Positions 1 to 9,285 of a stretch of 64,000 bases of DNA are shown here, in pieces. This DNA comes from an uncultured Bacteroidales bacterium (GTDB taxonomy: Bacteria; Bacteroidota; Bacteroidia; Bacteroidales; Bacteroidaceae): assembly GCA_902786925.1 (NCBI GenBank), contig CADAEK010000006.1:46202-110201 (forward strand). Reading direction: 5' to 3'. Below the pieces are notes generated by a model, which saw only the letters and a list, made by a program, of their open reading frames with translations, searched no databases and had not been told where the DNA came from. The position numbers were made by a program, and so were the translations under genes. Positions within the stretch are counted from its first letter, which is position 1. Every line of letters begins with the position of its first letter.

Positions 1-458
1 AACGAGAAAAAGAGGGGCTGCAATCCCTCGGCAAGAAAACGGAATACCGTCAAGACTACGCGCCAGAAGTGCTTGAGGCCTTCCAGAACAAGCACCCCGA
101 AAATGACTATTGGGTGCAGTTCAACTGTCCTGAGTTTACGTCTCTCTGCCCCATTACGGGACAGCCCGACTTTGCAGAGATTCGCATCTCCTACCTGCCC
201 GACCAGCGCATGGTGGAAAGCAAATCCCTGAAGCTCTACCTCTTCTCTTTCCGCAATCATGGTGACTTCCATGAAGACTGTGTCAACATCATCATGAAGG
301 ATCTCATCCGTCTGATGGACCCCAAGTATATTGAGGTCACTGGCATCTTCACTCCCCGTGGAGGCATCAGCATCTACCCCTATGCCAATTATGGTCGTCC
401 AGGCACGAAATATGAGGAGATGGCGAATTACAGGCTGATGAATCACGGATTGAAATAA
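1..458 (+). CDS. queF: NADPH-dependent preQ0 reductase QueF (5'-truncated)
   Basis: Reduces 7-cyano-7-deazaguanine (preQ0) to preQ1 in queuosine biosynthesis, a cytoplasmic tRNA-modification pathway. The reading frame is open from base 3 to the stop at 458. The visible part is about 151 residues, close to the full length of the short (single-domain) QueF class, so only a few N-terminal residues are missing. The family motif [12 protein letters not shown] contains the Cys that forms the thioimide with substrate. [20 protein letters not shown] is the NADPH/substrate-binding signature, with the conserved acidic and His residues. [11 protein letters not shown] follows near the C-terminus. A GTG/ATG start within the visible part would cut conserved sequence, so the true start lies left of the window. 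A stem-loop about 130 bases downstream probably ends the transcript. The assignment is secure. Confidence 0.96.
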   Translation, partial: REKEGLQSLGKKTEYRQDYAPEVLEAFQNKHPENDYWVQFNCPEFTSLCPITGQPDFAEIRISYLPDQRMVESKSLKLYLFSFRNHGDFHEDCVNIIMKDLIRLMDPKYIEVTGIFTPRGGISIYPYANYGRPGTKYEEMANYRLMNHGLK

Positions 459-587
459 GGAAATAATTCATATTACTTCCAGAGATTCTACAAGATGCCC
501 GGATGAAAGCAAATCCGCAACGCTTATAGCAGTATTCAATAGAACTGCTTTTCAGACCACATAATATAATCGAGATTGAACCAACAC

Positions 588-627
588 AAACAAGCCACCG
601 GCCCCAAGGGACGATGGCTTGTTTTAT
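588..627 (+). terminator. Rho-independent-like terminator after queF
   Basis: AAACAAGCCA (588-597) pairs perfectly with TGGCTTGTTT (615-624) across a 17-nt loop, and the right arm ends in a T run. It is the only strong hairpin in the spacer after queF. The stem also has an A run on its left flank, so it could work on the minus strand. Confidence 0.7.
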
Positions 628-705
628 AATGCTTTGACAGGGGTTACTTCATCTTCGAGCCGTCGACACTTGAGGAAGTGTAATCCCGCCTCTTTCATTA
701 TTCAT

Positions 706-838
706 AACTTGTGAACAATATTTTCTAAGTTGGAAATAATTTTTTCCAAGTTGGAAATTATTTTTTCTAAGTTGCAAAAAATATTTCCTAAGTTTCAAAA
801 TATTTTTCCCAAGTTGCAAATAATTGTTCCTAAGTTAT
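706..838. repeat. 21-bp tandem array, seven units, upstream of phoH
   Basis: The pentamer AAGTT (AACTT in the first unit) recurs at 706, 727, 748, 769, 790, 811 and 832, an exact 21-bp period. The consensus unit is AAGTTGSAAATAATTTTTCC. The array is very A+T rich, and each junction reads TTCC-AAGTT-GGAA, a near palindrome. Twenty-one base pairs is two helical turns, so the A/T tracts lie on one face of the helix, which predicts curved DNA. The rest of the 459-1000 spacer shows only the queF terminator and the phoH promoter. Confidence 0.9.
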
Positions 839-966
839 GAACGACTCCGCTACCGACAGGGTAGAAGGCGCGGAAGTGGAGGAAAGCAAAATGCGCTTGA
901 GAGCATATCTCAAGTGCCTTTCACGCTTATTCGCCGCATCAAATCACTTTTTCTATCGGGCATCGA

Positions 967-996
967 TGTGAATGTCAGATTTTTCTCGTACCTTTG
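967..996 (+). promoter_or_regulatory. Promoter of phoH (TAnnTTTG type)
   Basis: TACCTTTG at 989-996 matches the Bacteroidetes -7 consensus TAnnTTTG. A weak -33 box, TGTG, lies at 967-970, 18 bases upstream. The ATG of phoH starts only 4 bases after the box, so the mRNA would begin at or within a base or two of the start codon. Confidence 0.65.
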
Positions 997-1000
997 TGGC

Positions 1001-1981
1001 ATGATTGAGAAAATGATTGTTCTGGAGGACATTGACCTCGTGACGTTCTATGGGGTACAAAATGTGCACCTGCAGATGATTAAGGCGCTGTATCCGAAAC
1101 TGAGGATTGTGGCTCGTGGCAACATTATCAAGGTAATGGGCGACGAGGAGGAGATGTGCGCCTTTGAGGAGAACATTCTGAAGATGCAGGAGCATTGCGC
1201 CAAATATAACTCGCTGAATGAGGAGGACATCCTGCAGATTGTGAAGGGCGAACAGCCTAACGGACACGCAGCAGACGGGAATGCCATCTGCTACAGCGTG
1301 ACGGGCAAAGCGATTGCTCCACGTTCGGAGAACCAGAAGACGCTGATGGATGCCTACTACGGCAACGACATGCTGTTTGCGGTGGGTCCTGCTGGTTCGG
1401 GCAAGACGTATGTATCTATTGCCCTGGCTGTAAGAGCACTGAAGAACAAGGAAATCAGAAAAATCATCCTGTCACGCCCTGCAGTGGAAGCAGGCGAGAA
1501 GCTTGGTTTTCTGCCTGGCGACATGAGGGAGAAGATTGACCCTTATCTGCAACCGCTCTACGATGCCTTGCAAGACATGATTCCTGCACAGAAGCTGGCT
1601 GAATACATGGAACAGAACGTGATTCAGATTGCGCCCCTGGCATTCATGCGCGGACGCACCCTGAACGATGCGGTGGTCATCCTCGACGAGGCACAGAACA
1701 CCACGACACAGCAAATCAAGATGTTCCTCACACGCATGGGCCAGAACACAAAAATGATCATCACGGGCGACCTGACACAGATTGACCTGCCACGCAACGT
1801 GAAGAGCGGACTGAAAGAGGCGAAGGAAGTGCTGAAGGACGTGAAGGGCATCGCATTTGTGGAGATGGACGAGCGGGACATTGTGAGACACAAGCTGGTG
1901 ACAAGAATCGTGAATGCGTACCACAAGTACGAAAGCGAGCAGAAGTACCCGCTGTTCAACGAAAACAAGGAGAAAGAGTAA
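1001..1981 (+). CDS. phoH: PhoH-like ATPase
   Basis: Cytoplasmic P-loop ATPase of the PhoH family, 326 residues, usual for Bacteroidales homologues. The family is linked to phosphate starvation and RNA metabolism but its exact role is unsettled. An N-terminal KH-like/PhoH_N region (about 1-100) is followed by Walker A GPAGSGKT (about 129-136) and Walker B VVILDEAQ (about 225-232), with RPAVEAGEKLGFLPGD between them as a family signature. I chose ATG 1001 (MIEKMIVLED). The longer frame from TTG 824 would add 59 Arg/Ser-rich residues not found in the family, and would run through the tandem array and the promoter. purC follows after 23 bases on the same strand, suggesting co-transcription. Confidence 0.93.
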   Translation: MIEKMIVLEDIDLVTFYGVQNVHLQMIKALYPKLRIVARGNIIKVMGDEEEMCAFEENILKMQEHCAKYNSLNEEDILQIVKGEQPNGHAADGNAICYSVTGKAIAPRSENQKTLMDAYYGNDMLFAVGPAGSGKTYVSIALAVRALKNKEIRKIILSRPAVEAGEKLGFLPGDMREKIDPYLQPLYDALQDMIPAQKLAEYMEQNVIQIAPLAFMRGRTLNDAVVILDEAQNTTTQQIKMFLTRMGQNTKMIITGDLTQIDLPRNVKSGLKEAKEVLKDVKGIAFVEMDERDIVRHKLVTRIVNAYHKYESEQKYPLFNENKEKE

Positions 1982-2004
1982 TTCATTTTTAAACGAATAT
2001 AATC

Positions 2005-2955
2005 ATGGCAAACGCTTTAACAAGAACGGATTTCAACTTCCCTGGACAGAAGGAAGTGTATCACGGCAAGGTTCGTGACGTGTATAACATCAACGACGAC
2101 CTCATGGTGATGGTCGCAACTGACCGCATCTCGGCTTTCGACGTGGTGTTGCCTAAGGGCATCCCCTTCAAGGGACAGGTGCTCAACCAGATTGCAGCCA
2201 AGTTCCTCGACGCCAGCGCCAACATCGTTCCTAACTGGAAACTCGCCACTCCCGACCCAATGGTGACTGTGGGCCTGAAGTGTGAAGGTTTCCGCGTGGA
2301 AATGATTATCCGCGGTTACTTGACTGGCTCTGCATGGCGCGAGTACAAGGCTGGAAACCGCACCCTCTGCGGCATCACCCTGCCTGAAGGCATGAAGGAG
2401 AATCAGAAATTCCCCAAACCCATCATCACTCCTACCACAAAGGCTGACGAGGGTCATGACGAGAACATCTCAAAGGAGGAAATCATCGCGCAGGGCCTCG
2501 TAAGCAAGGAGGACTATGAGGTGATGGAGAAATACACCTATGCCCTCTTCGAACTGGGCACAAAGATCGCTGCTGAGAAGGGACTGATTCTGGTGGACAC
2601 GAAGTATGAGTTCGGAAAGCGCGACGGCAAGGTATATCTGATTGACGAGGTGCACACACCTGACTCTAGCCGCTACTTCTACGCTGAAGGCTACGAGGAG
2701 AAGTTCGAGAAGGGCGAGCCTCAGAAGCAGCTCTCTAAGGAGTTCGTGCGCCAGTGGCTCATCGACCACAACTTCATGAATCAGCCTGGTCAGGTGATGC
2801 CTGAAATCACAGACGAGTATGCCGAGTCAGTTTCTGAGCGCTACATCGAGCTGTATGAGCACATCATCGGCGAGAAGTTCGTGAAGGAGACCAGCGACGA
2901 GGACATCGCCAAGCGTATCGAAAAGAATGTATTGAATTATTTAAAAAATAATTAG
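2005..2955 (+). CDS. purC: SAICAR synthase PurC
   Basis: Phosphoribosylaminoimidazole-succinocarboxamide synthase joins aspartate to CAIR using ATP, in cytoplasmic purine synthesis. It is 316 residues, the longer bacterial/yeast-like form, with the N-terminal motif [10 protein letters not shown] (about 19-28) that forms the nucleotide-binding loop and [19 protein letters not shown] just after. [27 protein letters not shown] carries the metal and substrate ligands in two adjacent stretches. It sits 23 bases after phoH. Its TAG stop (2953-2955) is made by the first unit of a heptamer array (see repeat at 2953), so the present C-terminus may have been set by that element. The assignment is secure. 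Confidence 0.97.
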   Translation: MANALTRTDFNFPGQKEVYHGKVRDVYNINDDLMVMVATDRISAFDVVLPKGIPFKGQVLNQIAAKFLDASANIVPNWKLATPDPMVTVGLKCEGFRVEMIIRGYLTGSAWREYKAGNRTLCGITLPEGMKENQKFPKPIITPTTKADEGHDENISKEEIIAQGLVSKEDYEVMEKYTYALFELGTKIAAEKGLILVDTKYEFGKRDGKVYLIDEVHTPDSSRYFYAEGYEEKFEKGEPQKQLSKEFVRQWLIDHNFMNQPGQVMPEITDEYAESVSERYIELYEHIIGEKFVKETSDEDIAKRIEKNVLNYLKNN

Positions 2956-3042
2956 GAATGAGGAATGAGGAATTGAATGTCATATCCAACAAGGAGTACA
3001 AGTAACAATTCCTCATTCCTAATTCCTCATTCCTAATTCCTT
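2953..3042. repeat. Inverted heptamer array between purC and menG
   Basis: The left arm has three heptamers (TAGGAAT, GAGGAAT, GAGGAAT; 2953-2973). The right arm has five complementary heptamers of the form ATTCCTM/T (3008-3042). The 34-base centre holds AAGGAG at 2991. The first heptamer supplies the purC stop codon TAG, and the last ends 3 bases before the menG ATG. The transcript could fold into a long register-shifting hairpin. Confidence 0.9.
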
Positions 3043-3045
3043 TGT

Positions 3046-3786
3046 ATGTACAAACAGGAGCAGATAAAGCCTTACAGCGAAGAAGGGACGAAACGTGAGC
3101 AAGTGGAGCTGATGTTTGACAACATCGCCCATTCTTACGACACGCTGAACCATACCCTCAGTTTTGGCGTAGACAAAATCTGGAGGAACAATGCCATTGA
3201 CTTTCTGCTCAAGAACAGAAAAAGCACGGATAGCGTACTCGACATTGCGACAGGCACTGGCGACTTCGCTATCCGTGCTTTCTTGAAACTTCATCCCCAA
3301 AACGTCGTAGGCATCGATATCAGCGAGGGGATGATGCAGATAGGCAGAGAGAAAGTGGCGAAACTCGGACTCTCCGACAAGATTTCCTTCCAGAACGAAG
3401 ACTGCGCACATCTTTCCTTTGCCGACAATTCATTTGATGCCGTCATCTCCGCTTTTGCGTTAAGGAACTTCCAAAACCTTGACGAATGCCTGAAGGAGAT
3501 GCACCGCGTCATGAAAGAAGACGGGCATCTGTCTGTAGTGGACCTCTGTGCCCCAGTTTCTTTCCCCATGAAACAACTCTTCTGGTTCTACAAGAAAGTG
3601 GTGATGCCCACCCTCGGCAAACTCCTCTCGAAGGACAGTACCGCCTATTCCTATCTGCCCGACACGATGGACGCCGTTCCCCAAGCGGAACGCATGCAGA
3701 GCATCATCCAGCAGGCTGGCTTCCACAACGTAAACTTCAAGCGCCTTGCCTTCGGCATGTGCATCCTCTACACCGCAGAAAAATAG
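3046..3786 (+). CDS. menG: Demethylmenaquinone methyltransferase MenG/UbiE
   Basis: Class I SAM-dependent methyltransferase doing the last C-methylation of menaquinone synthesis, 246 residues. [18 protein letters not shown] (about 24-41) is the UbiE/COQ5 signature 1. [11 protein letters not shown] (about 64-74) is SAM motif I, and [10 protein letters not shown] binds the ribose. [14 protein letters not shown] and the PDTMDAV stretch near the C-terminus are also family-typical. In Bacteroidales the quinone is menaquinone, so menG is preferred over ubiE. The start follows the heptamer array directly, with no Shine-Dalgarno site next to it. The RAYT gene begins 7 bases after the stop. Confidence 0.95.
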   Translation: MYKQEQIKPYSEEGTKREQVELMFDNIAHSYDTLNHTLSFGVDKIWRNNAIDFLLKNRKSTDSVLDIATGTGDFAIRAFLKLHPQNVVGIDISEGMMQIGREKVAKLGLSDKISFQNEDCAHLSFADNSFDAVISAFALRNFQNLDECLKEMHRVMKEDGHLSVVDLCAPVSFPMKQLFWFYKKVVMPTLGKLLSKDSTAYSYLPDTMDAVPQAERMQSIIQQAGFHNVNFKRLAFGMCILYTAEK

Positions 3787-3793
3787 TGGAGCC

Positions 3794-5029
3794 ATGAGTG
3801 AACCGAATGAAACACACCGCATGGGGAAGCGATGCCAGAAGAAGGACTACCGTTTGCCTGGTGCTTACCACATCACCATCAATGTGGCAGAACGACAATG
3901 GCATCCGTTGGGACGGGTGGTAGGAAATCTTGACAAGCCTGATGGCGATGCAAATGGACCAAGGGTGGAACTGACTGCTATCGGAAAGATGGTGGAAGAG
4001 GAACTAACGAAAAGCATCACAACACACTATCCCATGATTGAGGTGCAGGATTATGTAGTGATGCCCGAACATATACACTTCATCCTCGTGGTGCACAACA
4101 GCATCATCAGTCGAAATGGAAGAGAGACCCACCTGGGGCAAGTCATCGCTGGCTTCAAGAAAGGCTGCAACCGCCGCTATTGGGAAATGACAGGCATGAC
4201 TGCTAATGGTCAGCTGGGTGTGACCGCCAATAAGCAACAGGAAAAACCTGCTGACGCAAGGGCGGAAAGCACAAGCCCCTTGCGCCATGCGGTTCACCCG
4301 CATGGGTTCAAAGTTCCCTCCTCTGGCACCACCAACCGCCCACCCCTCTTCGCCTACGGCTATGTCGATGTGATGCCGCTGCAACCAGGCCAACTCGAAA
4401 CCCAACGCCACTACATCCACAACAACCCGCGCAGCCGCCTCATGCGCACCAGTAATCGCAACCTGCAAAGCCCACAACGAGGCGGCATCGGCACCGCCCT
4501 CAAGCTTCCAGCCCTGAAAGGTTATCTGCAACGCGAATGCGGCACACCCCTCATCGATGAAGACAAATGGGAATACATCCAAAATCGGCTGCTCATTAAC
4601 GATGGGATGGTAACCTGCGATAGCTACGGCAACCGCCAATTACTACAATGCCGCATGCTCCCAGTCGTCTGCCATAGAAAGGACAAAGCCTCCTTCACCC
4701 TGCAGAAACAGCGATGCCTTACAGCTGCATCCGAAGGAGCCATCCTCGTCTCAGCCCGCATCGCCAAAGGCGAACAAGAAATTATTGACACAGCCATCCA
4801 ACAAGGATTCCCTGTCATCAACATAGAAGACAACGGATTACCAGAACGATACCACCCCTCGGAGCGACGCATAGACCTATGTGCCACTAACAAACTGCTC
4901 ATCGTCACCCCGTGGCGTTACATTTATCGACATACCCACGAACCCATCTCTGTGGCTGAATGCAAGACTATGAATTGCATTGTCCAAGCTTTGTGCCGCA
5001 CAAAAGACTCTTGGTGGAAAACAAAATAA
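3794..5029 (+). mobile_element. REP-associated tyrosine (RAYT) transposase with extra C-terminal domain
   Basis: Y1 (IS200/IS605-like) HUH transposase of the RAYT type, 411 residues. Residues 18-215 hold the catalytic fold: DYRLPGAYHITINVAERQWH at the start, the HUH pair H93-I-H95 in MPEHIHFIL, and GFKKGCNRRYW (about 120-130), where Y129 is the likely nucleophile. RHYIHNNPR (206-213) is the usual end of the fold. About 195 further residues follow, ending in a Rossmann-like segment (about 310-375: GAILVSARIAKGEQEIIDTA, CATNKLLIVTPW) that resembles SMF/DprA-type nucleotide-binding folds. Start ATG 3794 is preferred over 3746, which overlaps menG. No IS ends were found, as expected for RAYTs, which are domesticated and act on REP hairpins. 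The C-terminal resemblance is by eye only. Confidence 0.8.
4285..4305. repeat. REP-like hairpin inside the RAYT gene
   Basis: CCATGCGG (4285-4292) and CCGCATGG (4298-4305) form a perfect 8-bp stem with loop TTCAC. It encodes part of a low-complexity linker (RHAVHPHGF) in the transposase. The size and GC content fit the hairpins RAYT proteins bind. The left arm octamer recurs once at 17087-17094 inside a heptamer array. Confidence 0.6.
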
Positions 5030-5052
5030 AACACCATAGATAAAAACCTATT

Positions 5053-6180
5053 ATGATTAAAAGACTATTTTTACTAAAACCCATTATCGCAGCATTGCTG
5101 CTCACAGCCAACTGTATCACCTATGCAGCCGTGCCTGACAGCATTCGTAAGAACTTGGAGGACTTCGACTATCTGACCAACTTCACTGAGGAGAATCACG
5201 CTGTCTTTCCTGCCATCATGGAACAAGGATACAAAAAGACGTATGAGTCTTTGAAAAAGAAACTGAGAAAGCAAGTGGCAAAAGGTGAAACGGGCATAGA
5301 AAAAGCGGCAACCGAGTATGTCTTTTGGTTCTACAAAAACTTTGACACACACAGCTGGATAGAAACTCCGCTGTGGGACAGCCTTGAAAAGACGGTCAGT
5401 ATTGACTATTCGACGTTAATGGAATACCAGCCACAGCCGGTATCGTGCAAGGTGGATGAACAGACGTGGCTTGTACGGGTTCCTTCTTGCTCTGGAATTC
5501 ATCCCACGAACGAGTGGGTATTGCGAGCCTCAAAGGATTATTGGGAATCAGGCTGTGATTATCTAATCATTGATGTGAGAGGAAATGAAGGCGGAAATGA
5601 TGCTATATGGGCACCTTTCAAGAATATGTTGGCAGATCACAAACGAGAGCGGCCTTTTGAATCATACTTCCGCAATACGGCTTACAATCAAAAGTTCTGG
5701 GAATTTGTTATCGAGCAGGTGGATAACAAACAGTTCTATCAGGAATTCCTCAACAAGTGCAAAGAGACTGGAGGTAAGGGTGAGTATAAACTTTGGGCGG
5801 TAAACGACTGTAGTGACATAACACCGATGTCCCGTCCTAAAAGGGCTGCCGTCATGATAGACCAAGGTACGGCCAGCGCAGGTGAAGCTTTAATCCAGCT
5901 TTACGTAAGAGGCGTAAGCAACAGAACAAAAGTTTATGGCAAGGAAGGCACTTATGGGGCAGACTTGACCGGTAATGTATTCCAAACGAAATTACCCAAT
6001 GCAGGGTACTTAGTGACCTATCCTACTTGTATGGAATACAAAGAGTTTCTTGAGTATCATGTATTCGGGGAAAATGGCTTTCAACCAGATGTAACAATAG
6101 AGATTCCTTATCCCAAACGCCTCACCGACAACATCGACGAGTGGGTGCTGTGGGTGGCAGATGATTTGAAAAAACAATAA
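5053..6180 (+). CDS. Secreted S41-family peptidase-like protein
   Basis: 375-residue protein with an N-terminal signal peptide (MIKRLFLLKPIIAALLLTAN, cleavage probably near TYA-AVPD at about 26). The C-terminal half has S41 (C-terminal-processing/tricorn core) features: YLIIDVRGNEGGND, then GTASAGEA with the presumed nucleophile Ser275. A Lys about 20 residues later could be the general base. No PDZ domain was recognised, unlike CtpA. It probably acts in the periplasm or outside the cell on unknown peptides. It starts 23 bases after the RAYT gene and ends 14 bases before aroE. The family call is firm; activity and substrate are not. Confidence 0.8.
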   Translation: MIKRLFLLKPIIAALLLTANCITYAAVPDSIRKNLEDFDYLTNFTEENHAVFPAIMEQGYKKTYESLKKKLRKQVAKGETGIEKAATEYVFWFYKNFDTHSWIETPLWDSLEKTVSIDYSTLMEYQPQPVSCKVDEQTWLVRVPSCSGIHPTNEWVLRASKDYWESGCDYLIIDVRGNEGGNDAIWAPFKNMLADHKRERPFESYFRNTAYNQKFWEFVIEQVDNKQFYQEFLNKCKETGGKGEYKLWAVNDCSDITPMSRPKRAAVMIDQGTASAGEALIQLYVRGVSNRTKVYGKEGTYGADLTGNVFQTKLPNAGYLVTYPTCMEYKEFLEYHVFGENGFQPDVTIEIPYPKRLTDNIDEWVLWVADDLKKQ

Positions 6181-6194
6181 TAAACAACAAAATA

Positions 6195-6959
6195 ATGAAC
6201 ACATACGGATTGATTGGCTACCCATTGGGACATTCGTTCTCTCGCAAGTTCTTCACGGAGAAATTTGCGAAAGAGGGGATTGATGCCCAGTATTTGAATT
6301 TCGAAATTCCAAGCATCGAGGAATTTCCCAACATCATCAAGAACAACCCAACGTTGAAGGGCCTAAACGTGACCATTCCTTATAAGCAGCAGGTGATGCA
6401 GTATCTGGATGACATCAGCGAGGAAGCAAAGGCAATTGGTGCGGTGAATGTGGTGAAGGTAGAACACTTGGACGGTTTCGATGGAAAAGTGATGAAAGGT
6501 GTGAAGCTGACGGGACACAATAGCGATGTGATTGGCTTTGTGGATAGCATCAAGCCTTTGTTGAAACCCCATCACAAGAAAGCCCTCATCCTCGGCACAG
6601 GCGGTGCATCAAAAGCCATTCGCTATGGGTTGGAGGAGAAGTTAGGAATTGAAACGCTGTTTGTGAGCCGCACGGCACGAGAGGGGATGATCACTTATGA
6701 GGAGGTGACAGATGAGGTGTTGAGGGAGTATGAAGTGATTGTCAACTGCTCTCCTGTGGGCATGTATCCTCATGTAGACGAGTGCCCTTCCCTCCCCTAC
6801 GAGTCCATGAATGAGAACCACCTGCTGTATGACCTCGTGTACAATCCTGAAGAAACGCTGTTCATGAAAAAAGGCGCCACAATGGGCGCCTCTGTAAAAA
6901 ACGGTCACGAAATGCTTATTCTTCAGGCGTTGGCGTCGTGGACGAAGTGGAATCAGTAG
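6195..6959 (+). CDS. aroE: Shikimate dehydrogenase AroE
   Basis: NADPH-dependent reduction of 3-dehydroshikimate to shikimate in aromatic amino-acid synthesis; 254 residues. GYPLGHSFS (8-16) binds shikimate. NVTIPYK has the catalytic Lys64, and GHNSDVIGF holds Asp111. GTGGASKA (134-141) is the nucleotide-binding loop, followed by FVSRTA for the NADP phosphate. NCSPVGMYP and GHEML near the end are also conserved. The last 44 bases overlap the 3' end of the penicillin-binding-protein gene on the opposite strand, so the two transcripts converge with no room for a terminator between them. Confidence 0.96.
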   Translation: MNTYGLIGYPLGHSFSRKFFTEKFAKEGIDAQYLNFEIPSIEEFPNIIKNNPTLKGLNVTIPYKQQVMQYLDDISEEAKAIGAVNVVKVEHLDGFDGKVMKGVKLTGHNSDVIGFVDSIKPLLKPHHKKALILGTGGASKAIRYGLEEKLGIETLFVSRTAREGMITYEEVTDEVLREYEVIVNCSPVGMYPHVDECPSLPYESMNENHLLYDLVYNPEETLFMKKGATMGASVKNGHEMLILQALASWTKWNQ

Positions 6960-9285
6960 TAGTTTCAGGACGCGACACATAGACGGAAGCTCCGATGTAT
7001 GTGTCACGAGGGATGTCCTCCTTCGCCGTTGGATACTTCCCATGATATTGTGGGAAGCGTTTATCGGCCAGCACCTTATCCATGAAATAGCCAAAGATGG
7101 GCAGAGCAGTACGACTGCCTTGTCCGAGTGCGCCTGTGCGGAAGTGGATGCAACGGTATTCTCCTCCTACCCATGCACCACCTACAAGTCCGGGCGCACA
7201 ACCTATGAACCATGCGTCAGAGTGATTGCTTGACGTACCCGTCTTGCCACCCAGTTCTGTGTCGTAGTAGTGGATATACTCCCACAGCGCCTGCGTTGTG
7301 CCGCCAGGTTCATGCATGCCTGCATACAACAAGCGCTGAAGATAGAATGCAGTCTTGTAGCGGATAACAGCCTTAGCCGTTGCCTCATCACGCTCGCAAT
7401 CATAGATGACGTCGCCATTACGGTCCACGACCTTCGTCACCAAGATAGGCTTGCGCTGCATACCGTCATTCATCGCTGTGCAGTAGGCATTCACCAGTTC
7501 CAGCAATGTGACGTCTGACGAGCCCAGCGCTAAAGCGGGAGTCGGGTCGAGCGGACTCTGAATACCCATACGGTGCGCCATGTCCACTACATTATCGATG
7601 CCCGTATCCTGCCCCAGCTTGACAGCAATCGTATTGACCGACTGCGCAAAGGCTGACTTCAGCGGCATATTGGCTCCAGTGCAGTAGCCATTCGCGTTAT
7701 GAGGCGTCCAGGTGACAAAGCGCTGAGGGTCATGCGGATCAGGCACCTGAATAGAGATGAGCTTATCTTGATATCGCGTGGTAGGTGTGATTTCGTCATT
7801 ATGCTCAAAGGCTGACGCATACACAAATAGCTTGAAGGTAGAGCCCGGCTGTCGCATCGCCGTCACCTTATCGTATTTCCAACTGTTGAAATCGATATCG
7901 CCAACCCATGCGCGCACATAGCTTGTCTGCGGTTCCATCGCCACGAATCCACAATGCATAAAGCGGACCATGTAGCGGATAGAGTCCATTGTGCTCATCT
8001 CCTTCTCTACCCAGCGAGAGGGGCTGTTATAGTCAAACACCTTCACCCGATGGGGCTGATTCAAGTAGTAAGTGATGGAATCGGTATCATCTCCAAAGCG
8101 AGCTGCGAGTTGCTTATAGTGCTCACTGCGCTTGGCAATGTCTTCAATAAAGTTGGCGATTTCCTGTCCATGCTCATCGCGCCAAGGAGACTGACTGCCC
8201 CAATGCTGATTGAAACGCTGCTGAATGGTGCGCATCTGTTTCTGCACAGCCTGCTCGGCATACGTCTGCATACGCGTGTCGATAGTCGTGTATATTTTCA
8301 AGCCATCGGAATAGAGGTCCACATCATTCTCCTTGCACCAGTCCTCCAGATAATCCTTGATAGCCTCACGGAAATACTGGGCAGAGCCGTCATAAGACTT
8401 CTCCACATTATAGTTCAGGTCAATCGGCAACTGCACCAGCGAATCGAGTTCTGCGCGTGTCAGCTTCTGATGGGTGTACATATTGTTCAGTACCACATTA
8501 CGGCGTTCCAGACTGTTCTTCGGGTTCACCTTCGGATTGTAAGTAGTGGTAGCCTTCAACAATCCCACCAGCACAGCAGCCTGTTCTGCCGTCAAGTTCT
8601 GCGGAGTGGTCTTGAAGTAGGTCTTTGCTGCTGTCTTGATGCCAAAAGCGTTGCTGCCAAAGTCCACTGTGTTCAAGTAGAGCGTAAGGATGTCCTGCTT
8701 GCTGTACATGTTTTCAATCTTGATGGCAGTAATCCACTCTTTCGACTTCATCACCAAGATGCCAAGTCCTGGCACCTTGCCCAACACGCCCGTTGAGTAC
8801 TGGGAACGAATCTTGAATAGGTTCTTCACCAGTTGCTGCGTGATGGTGCTGGCACCGCGAGGATTGCCCTTCACGATATCCTTGAAGGCAGAGAACAAGC
8901 CCTGATAATCGATGCCATGATGCTGATAGAATCGTTCATCCTCCGTAGAGATAAGCGCATCAATCACATACGGAGATATCTCTTCGAACTTCACAGGCGA
9001 GCGGTTCTCATTGAAGAACTTGCCCACCAATACGCTGTCAGCGCTATAGATGTAGGATGCCTCGTTGGTGATAGGGTTCTGAATAACATCCATTGCTGGA
9101 GACACACCAAAGAGGTACAAGAAATTGAGGTCAACGGCACCCAGATAAAGAAAGAAGACGATGAATGTCGAAGCGATAGGTGTAATCAGTTTCTGATACC
9201 AACGACCTCGATATTGGCTTGCATACCATTCCCAAGCCTGCCGCATATAGATGCGCGCTTTATTCCATATTGATTTCATGCTCAA
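6916..9285 (-). CDS. mrcA: Class A penicillin-binding protein 1A
   Basis: Bifunctional peptidoglycan glycosyltransferase/transpeptidase, 789 residues, anchored in the inner membrane by one segment (about 34-54). The GT51 domain has catalytic Glu115 in [11 protein letters not shown] and [13 protein letters not shown] at about 144-156. The transpeptidase domain has all three motifs: SxxK as GSTFK (S482, K485), SVN (549-551) and KTG (681-683, in [15 protein letters not shown]). The C-terminal 20 or so residues are Thr/Ser-rich with no known fold. The end overlaps aroE on the other strand by 44 bases, and the start overlaps miaA by 26 bases on the same strand, so it is the last gene of the lpx-miaA operon. 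Confidence 0.95.
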   Translation of the reverse strand: MSMKSIWNKARIYMRQAWEWYASQYRGRWYQKLITPIASTFIVFFLYLGAVDLNFLYLFGVSPAMDVIQNPITNEASYIYSADSVLVGKFFNENRSPVKFEEISPYVIDALISTEDERFYQHHGIDYQGLFSAFKDIVKGNPRGASTITQQLVKNLFKIRSQYSTGVLGKVPGLGILVMKSKEWITAIKIENMYSKQDILTLYLNTVDFGSNAFGIKTAAKTYFKTTPQNLTAEQAAVLVGLLKATTTYNPKVNPKNSLERRNVVLNNMYTHQKLTRAELDSLVQLPIDLNYNVEKSYDGSAQYFREAIKDYLEDWCKENDVDLYSDGLKIYTTIDTRMQTYAEQAVQKQMRTIQQRFNQHWGSQSPWRDEHGQEIANFIEDIAKRSEHYKQLAARFGDDTDSITYYLNQPHRVKVFDYNSPSRWVEKEMSTMDSIRYMVRFMHCGFVAMEPQTSYVRAWVGDIDFNSWKYDKVTAMRQPGSTFKLFVYASAFEHNDEITPTTRYQDKLISIQVPDPHDPQRFVTWTPHNANGYCTGANMPLKSAFAQSVNTIAVKLGQDTGIDNVVDMAHRMGIQSPLDPTPALALGSSDVTLLELVNAYCTAMNDGMQRKPILVTKVVDRNGDVIYDCERDEATAKAVIRYKTAFYLQRLLYAGMHEPGGTTQALWEYIHYYDTELGGKTGTSSNHSDAWFIGCAPGLVGGAWVGGEYRCIHFRTGALGQGSRTALPIFGYFMDKVLADKRFPQYHGKYPTAKEDIPRDTYIGASVYVSRPETTTDSTSSTTPTPEE

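Noticed and set aside
706..838. CRISPR array
   Set aside because: The 21-bp units are contiguous with no unique spacers and no cas genes. The same reason applies to the 23-bp and heptamer arrays.
824..1000. N-terminal extension of phoH from TTG 824
   Set aside because: It runs through the last tandem-repeat unit and the promoter box, has no family similarity, and uses a TTG start; ATG 1001 fits the family start.
3794..5029. Complete IS200/IS605 insertion sequence
   Set aside because: No subterminal IS ends or tnpB gene were seen, and the N-terminal domain is of the RAYT type; treated as a domesticated transposase.
7954..8796. Long plus-strand open frame opposite the PBP1A gene
   Set aside because: Lies wholly antisense to a gene with all catalytic motifs; composition is His/Leu-rich, as expected of shadow frames.
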